DNA from: Ruegeria atlantica
GTDB lineage: Bacteria; Pseudomonadota; Alphaproteobacteria; Rhodobacterales; Rhodobacteraceae
Length of the DNA stretch: 64,000 nt
Assembly: GCF_013032005.1 (NCBI RefSeq)
Contig: NZ_WQBE01000001.1
Coordinates: 992,001 to 1,056,000 of the forward strand
Direction: 5' to 3'
A program made the position numbers and the translations under genes. Positions 28,536 to 37,650 of this stretch are shown one piece after another. The notes under the pieces are model-generated. The model ran no database searches. It saw only the letters and a list, made by a program, of their open reading frames with translations, and was not told the DNA's origin. Numbering within the stretch: position 1 is the first letter of the stretch; each line of letters opens with the position of its first letter.

Positions 28536-29297
28536 ATGCTGACACAGGCGCGCAAGATGTTTTACCGCGCCCGCGGGTACTATGCAGGCAGCCTGAATGG
28601 CGAACCGTTTCATCTGGACCCTTATCATTCGAAATTCTGGCGCAAAGCCTCAGCCGGTGCGTGGGAGCCCGAAACTTTCGCCATTCTCGACGAATATCTC
28701 TCGTCCGACAGCGACTATCTGGATATCGGCGCCTGGATCGGCCCCACCGTGCTTTACGGTGCCCGTCGCGCCCGGCACGTGTGGTGTTTTGAGCCCGATC
28801 CGACTGCATTTAGGTATCTGGCGTGGAATCTGGACCTGAACGACATCCACAACGTCTCGGCTTTTGGCGTGGCGCTGTCCAACCAGTTCGGCGTGGCCCG
28901 CATGGCCTCGGTACGCGGCGAGCCGGGCGATTCTACCAGTTCCTTACTGCATGACGGCACGCATGGCAGCGACGCCCTGACAATTGCATGGGATCAGTTC
29001 GAGGCCGCAAATGACCTGTCCGGCGTATCTCTGGTCAAAATGGATATCGAAGGGGCCGAATATTTCGTATTGCCCACTCTGATTGCCTGGTTGAAGAAAC
29101 AGCGCCCCGCCCTGCTGCTATCGCTGCACGCCCCGCTGTTGGCAACGGATAATCGATTGGAGAAGACGAAAAACCTGTTGGATCTTTTGGGTTTCTATTC
29201 CGCGGTCGCTGACGAAAACTCCCAACCAATTACAGCGGAACAACTATTGAATCCGAACGCTCTTGCGCAATACAAAACACTGTTGTTGCGCAATTGA
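28536..29297 (+). CDS. FkbM-family methyltransferase
   Basis: A 253-residue S-adenosylmethionine-dependent methyltransferase. The SAM-binding glycine motif appears as YLDIGAWIGPTVL (about 60-72), followed by VWCFEPDPTAFRYL and the FkbM motif SLVKMDIEGAEYFVLP. FkbM-type enzymes O-methylate sugars or natural products; the substrate is unknown here and no glycan cluster is adjacent. GGAGG sits just upstream of the ATG. It is divergent from sodB. Confidence 0.87.
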   Translation: MLTQARKMFYRARGYYAGSLNGEPFHLDPYHSKFWRKASAGAWEPETFAILDEYLSSDSDYLDIGAWIGPTVLYGARRARHVWCFEPDPTAFRYLAWNLDLNDIHNVSAFGVALSNQFGVARMASVRGEPGDSTSSLLHDGTHGSDALTIAWDQFEAANDLSGVSLVKMDIEGAEYFVLPTLIAWLKKQRPALLLSLHAPLLATDNRLEKTKNLLDLLGFYSAVADENSQPITAEQLLNPNALAQYKTLLLRN

Positions 29298-29397
29298 CAG
29301 TATCCCAAAAACGTTCTGAATAACTGCCTGGAACCTCTTGTTCTTTCTGCCCGTTTTTGAAATTTCCTGTACCCGGATACAAGGAAATCGGAAAAAT

Positions 29398-29787
29398 ATG
29401 AAATATCTCAGCATTGTTGCTTTGGCCGCATTTTTTGCACACGGCGCCATGGCGGAAACAGTTACCTACAATTGCAAAATGACCAAACAGGACAGCCACG
29501 GCTGGATCGCGCGGAGCTATGCCTTTCAAGTGGACGCCGAAGACGGTTGGGCAAAGGTAGCGAGCAGACCTGAATGGATCGACACTAAATACAAAAGCCG
29601 TGGCAACAAGGGTGTTCGGATGGTCTGGACCGAAACACGACGCGCTTCTGCCGGTGGTAATTTGCGTGTCAAGTATCAGGCAAACCTAAATCCCGCTGAT
29701 AACAGCCTCAAAGTTCGTATGTCTTTCGTCAGTACAAACGCCTCTAACAAGCCTTACGGTCTTGGCACTTGCAGCGTTGAAAGTTAA
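29398..29787 (+). CDS. small secreted protein, paralogue of the convergent gene at 29855-30283
   Basis: A 129-residue protein with a Sec signal peptide (MKYLSIVALAAFFAHGAMA, cleavage before ETVTYN). The mature part has VTYNC near its start, GWIARSYAFQVDAEDGW, and ends NKPYGLGTCSVES. The two cysteines, one at each end, are shared with the convergent paralogue and may form a disulfide. The start at 29398 is chosen because a signal peptide begins there; a longer reading begins in unrelated sequence. No known domain is recognised. Confidence 0.72.
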   Translation: MKYLSIVALAAFFAHGAMAETVTYNCKMTKQDSHGWIARSYAFQVDAEDGWAKVASRPEWIDTKYKSRGNKGVRMVWTETRRASAGGNLRVKYQANLNPADNSLKVRMSFVSTNASNKPYGLGTCSVES

Positions 29788-29822
29788 AAAAAATCCCCGG
29801 AATTCCCGGGGATTTTCTTTTT
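29788..29822. terminator. bidirectional terminator between convergent paralogues
   Basis: A perfect 11-bp stem (29790-29800 with 29806-29816, core AATCCCCGG/CCGGGGATT) closes a five-base loop AATTC. It has an A run on its left and a T-rich run on its right, so it can terminate transcription from both directions. Confidence 0.9.
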
Positions 29823-29854
29823 TCGAGTATACAAAACCAGCGAGCTTGCAGAAC

Positions 29855-30283
29855 TCAGGAAGCGTAAAGGGACTCGATCGTGTTTATTGAACACTCTCCG
29901 AAACCCGATGGCCGGTTAAGCACATTGGCTTGAGGAAATCTTGCGATCATGTCCAGACGCTGTTTTTCCGGGTTCAGTGTGGCTGTATAACTTACATACA
30001 CAAGCCCGCTATTTCTGGCGGGGATTTTCATTTTCCACATGAGCCTGTATTCGCCCGTGCGGGTTGTTTTGAATTTCACATCTTTGGGCTGCTTGTCATC
30101 ATAGTGATGAATGTAGGCGTCATAAGCCCGCGCACGCTTGTTTTCCGCATCAACACTCAGGATCACACGCTCGGCGATCCATCCTTCTTCCATCCGGTGC
30201 AAGTTGCAGTCATAGGTGACGACTTCAGCTTTCGCTGTGGTTGCAGCCAAGGTCAAAGCCAAGGCGGCTATCGCTTTCTTCAT
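29855..30283 (-). CDS. small secreted protein, paralogue of the convergent gene at 29398-29787
   Basis: A 142-residue protein with a Sec signal peptide (MKKAIAALALTLAATTAKA) and mature start EVVTYDC. Shared features with the facing gene are VTY-(N/D)-C, GWIA, VDAE, an LNP turn (ATLNPEKQRLDM versus ANLNPADNSLKV) and a closing (R/K)P-G-G-CS segment. It therefore belongs to the same small exported family, with one disulfide likely. Function unknown. The two genes converge on a shared terminator. Confidence 0.75.
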   Translation of the reverse strand: MKKAIAALALTLAATTAKAEVVTYDCNLHRMEEGWIAERVILSVDAENKRARAYDAYIHHYDDKQPKDVKFKTTRTGEYRLMWKMKIPARNSGLVYVSYTATLNPEKQRLDMIARFPQANVLNRPSGFGECSINTIESLYAS

Positions 30284-30411
30284 CTTCTTACGCTTTCAAG
30301 TTTTACCAATAACACTATAGCTTGCAGCCTTATCCCACTTAAAACTCAATACAATCTTAAGGGGAGACTGCCTTTGCACCTCCCTCATAAAAGGGCATCG
30401 AAATGTTGCAC

Positions 30412-30455
30412 AAGATGAAAAAGAAAGCAGCCGCCTTTTTTGGGAAAGGCGGCTG
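30412..30455 (-). terminator. rho-independent terminator after soxG
   Basis: An 11-bp stem (30428-30438 with 30445-30455; core CAGCCGCCTTT/AAAGGCGGCTG) closes a six-base loop. On the minus strand it is followed by CTTTCTTTTT. It lies 33 bases beyond the soxG stop and ends the sarcosine oxidase operon. Confidence 0.88.
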
Positions 30456-30487
30456 TTATTTGTAACTTTTCTGCGGGGTTTATGAGG

Positions 30488-31054
30488 TCAATAAAATCCA
30501 ACCTCACTGCCTGGCTGCGCCGCAACCTTGAGCAGTTTGAACACGTAATCCGCGGCCGACCGGAAACAGACAACACGGAAGGTCTCGGCGTCGTCCATCC
30601 AGAACGCCCCTGCCACCTGCGCCAAGCGCGAGCGGCGGATTTGGCCAGGTTGGAACGCCTCGACCGACAGATCGACCGGGGCCAATTTGCCAACCACCTC
30701 GCGCGCGCTGGCGCCCGAGATGCGGAATACGGCCCGCGCGTCCGAGACATTGACCGCCAACGCGTGTGTGCCGCTAAGCGCGTTTGCCATTGCGGCCAAC
30801 TTGGCCTCCACCTCGGCATACGGCACTAGCACCAGCAATTCGTCCGTGGACATCCAGCAAACGCCGGTGTCGCCATTGACCAGAGCTTCACGCTGGCCGG
30901 GTACTTTCTGGCCTGTGGCATCCTTGACCGCCTTGACCAGCACCTTATCGGACAGGTCGCCCCGCAGGGTGATCATACCCTGCAGGCCACATTCCTCGAC
31001 TTTGACAATACCGTCATAGCTGGCGTGATTCAGTGCGCTGATGGGTTCAGACAT
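30488..31054 (-). CDS. soxG: sarcosine oxidase gamma subunit
   Basis: A 188-residue subunit with a GcvT-related fold (MSEPISALNHASYDG at the start, SDARAVFRISGASAREVVGKLAPVDLS in the middle, RVVCFRSAADYVFKLL at the end). It is the fourth component of heterotetrameric sarcosine oxidase and is needed for assembly. The start at 31054 overlaps the soxA stop by 8 bases; a longer in-frame reading lies within soxA in another frame. It is last in the soxBDAG operon and followed by a terminator. Confidence 0.92.
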   Translation of the reverse strand: MSEPISALNHASYDGIVKVEECGLQGMITLRGDLSDKVLVKAVKDATGQKVPGQREALVNGDTGVCWMSTDELLVLVPYAEVEAKLAAMANALSGTHALAVNVSDARAVFRISGASAREVVGKLAPVDLSVEAFQPGQIRRSRLAQVAGAFWMDDAETFRVVCFRSAADYVFKLLKVAAQPGSEVGFY

Positions 31055-34000
31055 TCTGCTTCTCCCCGTCTTTGTCATAGAAGATCGGGTCCACGATCTT
31101 GGCTTTATAGGTTTTGCCGTCGGTACCCGGGAACTCGACGATCTCACCCATCCGGTCGGGTCCGTGCTTGATCAAGCCCATGGCGATGCCTTTGCCCAGA
31201 TTGGCCGAGTAATAGGTCGAGGTAACGCGACCGATCATATTACGCTGGCCGTTGGCGTTGACGCCGTCGCCTACTGCGTAAGCACCGTCGGGAATAACGG
31301 AACCATCCACAGTCTCAAGGCCCACCAGTTTCCAGCGGTCCGGATCGGCCATATGGGTGCGCGAATGGGCGCGTTTGCCGAGGTAGTCCTCTTTCTTCTT
31401 GGACAGTGCCCAGTGCAGCCCCAGATCTTGGGGGATCACGGTGCCATCGGTCTCATCCCCGATCATGATAAAGCCCTTCTCGGCCCGCAGAATGTGCAGA
31501 CATTCGGTGCCATAAGGCATCACTCCGAACTCCTGCCCTGCCTCGACCAGAGCATCCCAGAACGCCTGCCCCTGAGACGCAGGAACGGCGATCTCATAGG
31601 ACAGCTCGCCCGAAAACGAGATGCGATAGGCACGGCAGTCGAAGTCGCCGATCTTGCCATCGCGCCACTCCATGAACGGCAGCGCCTCTTTGGACACATC
31701 CATGCCGCCCAGCTTCTCCAATACCTTGCGGGCGTTGGGGCCGACAACGGCCACCTGAGCGTATTGCTCGGTCACGTTGGCGACATAAACTTTCCAGTCC
31801 CACCATTCGGTCTGCAGCCATTCTTCCATATGGCCGTGGATACGTTCCGCTCCGCCGGTGGTTGTGTGGCACAGCCATGTGTCCTCATCGATGCGGGCAA
31901 CAACGCCATCGTCGATCAGAAAGCCGTTTTCCGAGCACATCAGGCCATAGCGGCATTTGCCGACCTTCAGCGTGGACATCATGTTGGTGTACATCATGTC
32001 CAGGAACTTGCCTGCGTCCGGGCCTTTGACGATCAGCTTGCCCAGCGTCGATGCGTCCAGCAGGCCGAGGTTTTCGCGCGTGTTCTTGACCTCGCGATTC
32101 ACCGCGTCATGTACGGATTCACCGGGGCGGACATAAGCATAGGTCCGGCGCCAGTGGCCGACCGGCTCCCAATCGGCACCGTTTTTGTCGTGCCAGTCGT
32201 GCATCGGGGTTTGACGGATCGGTTGGAACACGTCGCCCCGCGCTTCGCCGCCAATCGACCCCATCGAGATCGGAGTATAAGGCGGGCGGAATGTGGTGGT
32301 ACCGACTTTCGGAATCTCGGACTCCAACGCATCAGCAAGGATCGCCAGACCGTTGATATTGCTCAACTTGCCCTGATCCGTTGCCATACCCAGCGTCGTG
32401 TAGCGCTTGGTGTGTTCAACGCTTTCATAGCCTTCACGCGCCGCCAGTTGGACGTCGGACACTTTGACGTCGTTCTGGAAATCCAGCCAGGATTTCATGC
32501 GCAGTTGAACCTCGGCATTGGCGGGCATCAGCCAGACCGGCTCCATTGCGGCCTCGACCGTGGTTTCACCCTTCGGCGCGTCGGACGTCTTGGGTTTGAA
32601 ACCTGCGCCATTGGCTGCGGCCTCACCTGCAGTTTGTGCGTCAGCCAGAACATCGCCCAGCGCCAGCGGGCCGTTGGCAGAACCGGCGGCCACGACAAAG
32701 CCTTCGCCGTTCGCGCCCAGCGGTGGACGTTCGGGGTCAGGACGGAAATGGGCGTTCGCGTCGTCCCAGATCAGTTTGCCACCGCAATGCGACCACAAAT
32801 GAACGACCGGAGACCAGCCACCCGACATGGCAACGGCATCGCACTCAACTTCTTCGCGAGCGCCACCGATACCTTCCTGATTGCAGATCGCGACCTTTTT
32901 GACGCGCTTGCCACCTTTGACTTTGGCGACGGCTTTTCCGGGGTCCACCCGGATACCGAGCTGACGCGCCTCTTCGGCCATCGGGCCCGCAGCGGCACGT
33001 GCATCTATCACGCGCAGGACGTCCACTCCGGCCTGTTTCAGGATGATCGCGGTGCGATACCCATCATCATTGTTGGTGGCAACGATCACGCGCTCGCCCG
33101 GGGTGACACCCCAGTTCACCACATAGTCGCGCATGGCCGAAGCGAGCATCACACCCGGAACATCGTTACCCGCGAAAGACAGCGGACGTTCAATTGCACC
33201 GGTTGCGGTCACAACCTGCTTGGCACGGATGCGCCACAGGCGGTGGCGTGGGCCCTGAATGCCCGGAGTATGGTCAGTTAGACGCTCATATCCCAGCACA
33301 TATCCGTGGTCATAGACACCCGCGCCCATGCAGCGCAATCGCATGGTAACGTTGTCCATTGTTTCCAGTTCGGAAACCAATTGATCCACGAACTTATCCA
33401 CAGGTGCGCCATCAACGGTGCCACCATCGACCGGAGCGCGCCCTCCCCAATGGGCTGTCTGTTCGATCAGCATCACCTTGGCGCCGGACGCAGCCGCCGC
33501 CTTTGCGGCCTGCAGACCGGCCACACCGCCGCCGATTACCAGAACATCGGTGAAGGCATAAAAATGCTCATAGGTGTCCGCGTCACGGTTGTCTTTGTCG
33601 GGCGCTTTGCCCAAACCGGCCGACTGGCGGATGAACGGCTCATAAACGTGTTTCCAGAACGGCTTGGGGTGGATGAACATCTTGTAGTAGAAGCCAGCCG
33701 GCAGAAAGCGAGACAGATGCGTGTTCACCGCCCCGATGTCGAATTCAAGGTTCGGCCAGTGGTTCTGTGAAATCGCGGTCAGACCGTTGAACAACTCGGT
33801 CGTGGTGGCGCGCTGGTTCGGCTCGAACCGGTTGCCCTGCCCCAGACCGACCAGTGCGTTCGGCTCTTCCGCGCCGCTGGCGACAACGCCGCGCGGGCGG
33901 TGATACTTGAACGACCGGCCCATCATCATCTGATCATTGGCCAGCAGGGCCGAGGCGAGCGTATCGCCCTCGTACCCCTGCATCGAGGTGCCGTTGAAGG

Positions 34001-34061
34001 TAAAGGTGACCTGTTTCGACCGGTCAATCAGCCGGCCTTGTTTTGCGAGACGGGTGCTCAT
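31047..34061 (-). CDS. soxA: sarcosine oxidase alpha subunit
   Basis: A 1004-residue protein with an N-terminal Fer2-like region (about 15-110), a dinucleotide-binding domain (VLVIGGGVAGLQAAKAAAASG near 175), an FAD/NAD module with GAIERPLSFAGNDVPGVMLA, and a C-terminal aminomethyltransferase-like, folate-binding half (about 600-1000). It oxidatively demethylates sarcosine to glycine, feeding the methyl group to tetrahydrofolate. Length matches the family. It is the third gene of soxBDAG; the intervals to soxD (43 bases) and soxG (overlap) indicate one operon. Confidence 0.97.
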   Translation of the reverse strand: MSTRLAKQGRLIDRSKQVTFTFNGTSMQGYEGDTLASALLANDQMMMGRSFKYHRPRGVVASGAEEPNALVGLGQGNRFEPNQRATTTELFNGLTAISQNHWPNLEFDIGAVNTHLSRFLPAGFYYKMFIHPKPFWKHVYEPFIRQSAGLGKAPDKDNRDADTYEHFYAFTDVLVIGGGVAGLQAAKAAAASGAKVMLIEQTAHWGGRAPVDGGTVDGAPVDKFVDQLVSELETMDNVTMRLRCMGAGVYDHGYVLGYERLTDHTPGIQGPRHRLWRIRAKQVVTATGAIERPLSFAGNDVPGVMLASAMRDYVVNWGVTPGERVIVATNNDDGYRTAIILKQAGVDVLRVIDARAAAGPMAEEARQLGIRVDPGKAVAKVKGGKRVKKVAICNQEGIGGAREEVECDAVAMSGGWSPVVHLWSHCGGKLIWDDANAHFRPDPERPPLGANGEGFVVAAGSANGPLALGDVLADAQTAGEAAANGAGFKPKTSDAPKGETTVEAAMEPVWLMPANAEVQLRMKSWLDFQNDVKVSDVQLAAREGYESVEHTKRYTTLGMATDQGKLSNINGLAILADALESEIPKVGTTTFRPPYTPISMGSIGGEARGDVFQPIRQTPMHDWHDKNGADWEPVGHWRRTYAYVRPGESVHDAVNREVKNTRENLGLLDASTLGKLIVKGPDAGKFLDMMYTNMMSTLKVGKCRYGLMCSENGFLIDDGVVARIDEDTWLCHTTTGGAERIHGHMEEWLQTEWWDWKVYVANVTEQYAQVAVVGPNARKVLEKLGGMDVSKEALPFMEWRDGKIGDFDCRAYRISFSGELSYEIAVPASQGQAFWDALVEAGQEFGVMPYGTECLHILRAEKGFIMIGDETDGTVIPQDLGLHWALSKKKEDYLGKRAHSRTHMADPDRWKLVGLETVDGSVIPDGAYAVGDGVNANGQRNMIGRVTSTYYSANLGKGIAMGLIKHGPDRMGEIVEFPGTDGKTYKAKIVDPIFYDKDGEKQNV

Positions 34062-34104
34062 GTTGCGGACCTTTCGCAGGCGGAATTACGGGTGGTGACG
34101 CGGG

Positions 34105-34434
34105 TCATTCGAACTCTCTCCAAGTCCAGCCGGGGCGCTTGGCCGAGATGGCATCCTTAATCTCTTTCGGAGGTTCGGTGACCTGTGCGGAATACGTGCC
34201 AAACACCTCAAGTGTCTGGGTACAGCGCGCGGCGTGGAACCACTTGCCACAGCCATTTGCGTGGCGCCAGCGTTCCAAATGTACTCCTTTGGGGTTTTCG
34301 CGCATGAACAGGTAGTCGTGGAACTCGTCATCCGACGAGCCCGGACCGAAACGCTTCAGATGCGCCTCGCCACCAGCGGCCAGTTCGGTTTCTTCGGCGT
34401 CGACGCCGCAATACGGGCAATTCAGGATCAGCAT
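34105..34434 (-). CDS. soxD: sarcosine oxidase delta subunit
   Basis: A 109-residue zinc-binding subunit. The start MLILNCPYCGVDAEETEL has the CxxC pair, and further Cys and His residues lie in WRHANGCGKWFHAARC, consistent with the zinc site seen in known SoxD. The start at 34434 is supported by AGGATG upstream. A longer upstream in-frame extension has no family match. It lies between soxB and soxA. Confidence 0.95.
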   Translation of the reverse strand: MLILNCPYCGVDAEETELAAGGEAHLKRFGPGSSDDEFHDYLFMRENPKGVHLERWRHANGCGKWFHAARCTQTLEVFGTYSAQVTEPPKEIKDAISAKRPGWTWREFE

Positions 34435-34510
34435 GTGTTCATCCTTTTGGCGGTCGGTCGGCACAATGGCCGACCTGAATTCTGTTTGTGGGCAACCTCG
34501 AGCAGCGCCC

Positions 34511-35755
34511 TTAGTGCGCCACCCCGGCGGCAACGCTTTCGTCGATGAAGCGGCCCTCTTTGAAACGGTCCAGCGAAAACGCTTCGGTCAGCGGCGAATG
34601 GCCGGTGGCCATCAACTGCGCCATCCCCCAGCCGGACCCCGGGATTGCCTTGAAGCCACCTGTGCCCCAACCACCGTTGATGAAGCAGCCTTGTAGCGGC
34701 GTCTTCGACAGGATGGGCGAGCGGTCACCGGTCATATCCACGATACCACCCCACTGGCGCAGCATCTTCAGACGCGAAATCATCGGGAAGGTCTCGACCA
34801 GCGCGCGGACGGTTTCCTCGATATGGTGGAAGGACCCGCGCTGAGTGAAGTTGTTATAGGCATCAGTACCGCCACCAATCACCATCTCACCCTTGTCGGA
34901 CTGAGACATGTAACCGTGCACGGTGTTGGCCATCACGACCACATCCATGCAAGGCTTGATCGGCTCGGAGACCAGCGCTTGCAGGGCGATCGCCTCAAGC
35001 GGAAGACGGAAGCCCGCCATCTCCGCCAGCTGACCTGAATGGCCTGCGACCACGATGCCCAGCTTTTCGCAGTCAATCGCGCCTTTGGTGGTATCTACGC
35101 CAACGACACGGCCGTCCTGAGAACGCACACCTGTGACTTCGCATTGCTGGATGATGTCCATGCCCATGGCCGAACACGCGCGGGCATAGCCCCACGCCAC
35201 AGCATCGTGCCGCGCGGTGCCGCCGCGTTCCTGCCACAGAGCCCCCAGAACCGGATAACGCGGACCGTCGATATTGATGATCGGAACCAGCTGTTTGACA
35301 CGTTCGGGCTCAATCCACTCCGTCTGCACGCCCTGCAGCGCATTGGCATGGGCGGTGCGCTGATAACCGCGGATTTCGTGCTGTGTCTGCGCCAGCATCA
35401 TCACACCGCGGGGGCTGAACATGATGTTATAGTTCAGGTCCTGGCTCAGGTCCTCGTACAGACCACGCGCCTTTTCATAGATCGCCGCCGACGGGTCCTG
35501 CAGATAGTTCGACCGGATGATGGTCGTGTTGCGCCCGGTGTTGCCGCCGCCCAGCCAGCCTTTTTCGATCACGGCGACGTTCTGGATGCCGTAATTCTTG
35601 CCAAGATAATAGGCGGTCGCCAGACCATGCCCCCCTGCGCCGACGATTATCACGTCGTACCGCTTTTTCGGTTCGGGCGAGCGCCACGCGCGCTCCCATC
35701 CGGTGTGATAGCGCAGGGCCTCCCGCGCCACAGCAAAGGCTGAGTAGTGTTTCAT
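34511..35755 (-). CDS. soxB: sarcosine oxidase beta subunit
   Basis: A 414-residue FAD-dependent subunit (MKHYSAFAVAREALRYHTGW start). The Rossmann motif is DVIIVGAGGHGLATAYYLGKNYG at about 34-56. GGTARHDAVAWGYARA near residue 183 contains the His expected to carry covalent FMN in this family. It catalyses sarcosine oxidation and passes electrons through FMN to oxygen. The ATG at 35755 agrees with related proteins; an in-frame ATG four codons upstream is possible. It is the first gene of the operon. Confidence 0.95.
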   Translation of the reverse strand: MKHYSAFAVAREALRYHTGWERAWRSPEPKKRYDVIIVGAGGHGLATAYYLGKNYGIQNVAVIEKGWLGGGNTGRNTTIIRSNYLQDPSAAIYEKARGLYEDLSQDLNYNIMFSPRGVMMLAQTQHEIRGYQRTAHANALQGVQTEWIEPERVKQLVPIINIDGPRYPVLGALWQERGGTARHDAVAWGYARACSAMGMDIIQQCEVTGVRSQDGRVVGVDTTKGAIDCEKLGIVVAGHSGQLAEMAGFRLPLEAIALQALVSEPIKPCMDVVVMANTVHGYMSQSDKGEMVIGGGTDAYNNFTQRGSFHHIEETVRALVETFPMISRLKMLRQWGGIVDMTGDRSPILSKTPLQGCFINGGWGTGGFKAIPGSGWGMAQLMATGHSPLTEAFSLDRFKEGRFIDESVAAGVAH

Positions 35756-35841
35756 GAGCGAATCCATCCGGTTCGGTGATTGGCGCAGATATGCCGTGCG
35801 CGAACACTTTACCCCTGCCGCACAGCGCCACAATATCGAAC

Positions 35842-35872
35842 TATTGCGACATCCGCCCTTTTATTGCGACAT
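35842..35872. promoter_or_regulatory. direct repeat TATTGCGACAT x2, candidate operator of the sox operon
   Basis: Two identical 11-mers (35842-35852 and 35862-35872) are exactly 20 bp apart, two helical turns, in the 195-base divergent region between soxB and ccmI. Direct repeats of this spacing suit an activator of the AraC family, but no regulator gene is adjacent; the assignment is inference. Confidence 0.5.
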
Positions 35873-35950
35873 GACGTCCTCTCGCGGCCATTTGTCCCTT
35901 TTGTCGCCCCGCCGAGAGGTCTAAGTCAGGGCAGCCAAATCGGAGAAACC

Positions 35951-37171
35951 ATGTCGTTCCTGGTCGTCACCATTCTAACCGCACTGCTGATTGCCCTGTT
36001 CCTGGGCTTTTCCCTGCTCCGCAGCCGCAAAACGCGTGAGCCTGCGGCGGCATATGATCTGCGTGTCTATCGCGAGCAACTGGCGGGCGTGGACAAGGAT
36101 CTGGCCCGTGGCGTTATCGGCGAGGCCGACGCAGACCGGGTCCGCACGGAAATCTCACGCCGCATTCTGGCCGCCGACGCGCAGATGCAGGCCGGGGTTG
36201 ATCGCGCCGGACCTCCTCGCTGGGCCAGCGTTACCGCCTTTGCTGTCATCGCGCTTGTCGTCGTGGGCGGTGCGATCTGGATGTATCGCCAGATGGGTGC
36301 CGCAGGGCTGCCGGATCAGCCCTTGTCGCTGCGGCTGGAGCAAGCCGAAACTCTGCGTGCCGAACGCCCCAGCCAGGCCGAAGCCGAAGCAGCCGCCCCG
36401 CCCGCACAATTGCCGCAGCTGGATGAGAGTTATGCCAATCTTCTGAATCAGTTGCGCGAGACTGTTGCAGCACGCCCCGATGATCTGCAAGGCCATATCC
36501 TGCTGGCTCAACACGAGGCGAATGCAGGCAATTTTCCCGCCGCTTACGAAGCCCAGCAACGTGTGATCGAGCTGTCTGGCGACGATATACCCGCCGATGC
36601 CTTTTCACATCTGGCCGAGATGATGATCCTGTCCGTGGGCGGCTATGTTTCGCCCGAGGCCGAAGAGGCATTGAGGCAGGCGCTGAAACGCGACCCGCGC
36701 CATGGGCCGGCGCAATACTACCTAGGGCAGATGATGGTGCAGATCGGGCGCCCCGACGTTGGATACCGGGTCTGGGTCGATGCCCTCCGCGATGCCCCTG
36801 TCAGCGCGCCATGGGCCGAAGCCATTCGGGCCCAATTGGACGAGCTGGCTTTCCGCGCCGGGGTATTCAACGCGCCTGAAATACCTGCTGCCCCCGGCCC
36901 CAGTCAGGGTGACGTCGACGCCGCAGCCGAACTGACACCGGAAGAACGGCAAGAAATGATCAAGGGCATGGTCAACCAACTGTCTGAACGTCTGGCCTCT
37001 GAGGGCGGTTCACCCGAGGAATGGGCGCGTCTGATTGCAGCCCTTGGCGTGTTGGGCGAAGGTCAGCGGGCCATCGACATCAAAAACGAGGCTATGGAAG
37101 TCTTTGCCGGAAATGCCGATGCCATCGAACTGATCGACGCCGCCGCATTGCAGGCCGGAATTGCACAATGA
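35951..37171 (+). CDS. ccmI: cytochrome c-type biogenesis protein CcmI
   Basis: A 406-residue protein with two transmembrane helices (about 2-20 and 95-115) flanking a short leucine-zipper-like cytoplasmic loop (YREQLAGVDKDLARGVIGEADADRVRTEISRRIL), then a periplasmic tetratricopeptide domain. CcmI chaperones apocytochrome c to the heme ligation complex. It is separate from the ccmABCDG cluster at the start of the window. The ATG at 35951 has CGGAGAAACC upstream; an upstream in-frame extension is not real. Its stop overlaps ruvX by ATGA. Confidence 0.93.
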   Translation: MSFLVVTILTALLIALFLGFSLLRSRKTREPAAAYDLRVYREQLAGVDKDLARGVIGEADADRVRTEISRRILAADAQMQAGVDRAGPPRWASVTAFAVIALVVVGGAIWMYRQMGAAGLPDQPLSLRLEQAETLRAERPSQAEAEAAAPPAQLPQLDESYANLLNQLRETVAARPDDLQGHILLAQHEANAGNFPAAYEAQQRVIELSGDDIPADAFSHLAEMMILSVGGYVSPEAEEALRQALKRDPRHGPAQYYLGQMMVQIGRPDVGYRVWVDALRDAPVSAPWAEAIRAQLDELAFRAGVFNAPEIPAAPGPSQGDVDAAAELTPEERQEMIKGMVNQLSERLASEGGSPEEWARLIAALGVLGEGQRAIDIKNEAMEVFAGNADAIELIDAAALQAGIAQ

Positions 37172-37632
37172 TTCACGACGCATTCGAAGAATTTGCTGCC
37201 GCCCTACCGCCGATGACTGCGCTGATGGGTCTGGATCTGGGCGAAAAAACCATCGGGGTCGCCGTCTCGGACCGGATGCGCGGTGTGGCCAGCCCGTTGG
37301 AGACCGTACGGCGCAAAAAATTCACCCTGGATTCCGCGCGATTGCTGGAACTGATCGCTGACCGCGAGATTGGCGGTGTCATTCTGGGTCTGCCGAAAAA
37401 CATGGACGGAACCGAAGGCCCCCGCTGCCAATCCACCCGCGCCTTTGCCCGAAACCTGTCGCGGCTGACCGAGGTTTCCATCGGGTTCTGGGACGAACGG
37501 CTGAGCACGGTTGCGGCCGAAAAGGCACTGCTTGAGGCGGATACGACACGAAAACGTCGCGGACAGGTTATCGATCACGTCGCGGCTGGTTATATTCTGC
37601 AAGGGGCGCTGGACAGGCTGCGCTTTCTTTAG
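37168..37632 (+). CDS. ruvX: Holliday junction resolvase-like RuvX (YqgF)
   Basis: A 154-residue RNase H-fold protein with LMGLDLGEKTIGVAVSD (catalytic Asp), GLPKNMDGTEGPRCQ, FWDERLSTVAAE and IDHVAAGYIL (a second catalytic Asp). The family takes part in 16S rRNA 5' maturation and may act on recombination intermediates. The start is fixed by the ATGA overlap with ccmI. It is followed by a DUF1289 gene in the same unit. Confidence 0.93.
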   Translation: MIHDAFEEFAAALPPMTALMGLDLGEKTIGVAVSDRMRGVASPLETVRRKKFTLDSARLLELIADREIGGVILGLPKNMDGTEGPRCQSTRAFARNLSRLTEVSIGFWDERLSTVAAEKALLEADTTRKRRGQVIDHVAAGYILQGALDRLRFL

Positions 37633-37650
37633 TTGCAACGGGATACGGCA

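Noticed and set aside
30403-30465. A 20-codon plus-strand ORF (MLHKMKKKAAAFFGKGGCYL)
   Set aside because: It runs through the soxG terminator hairpin, which explains its composition; there is no ribosome site and no support for translation.
31041-33281. A 746-codon open reading frame on the plus strand opposite soxA
   Set aside because: It is antisense to the well-conserved soxA in GC-rich DNA, its translation shows no family motif, and it has no sensible ribosome site. It is a shadow of soxA codon usage.
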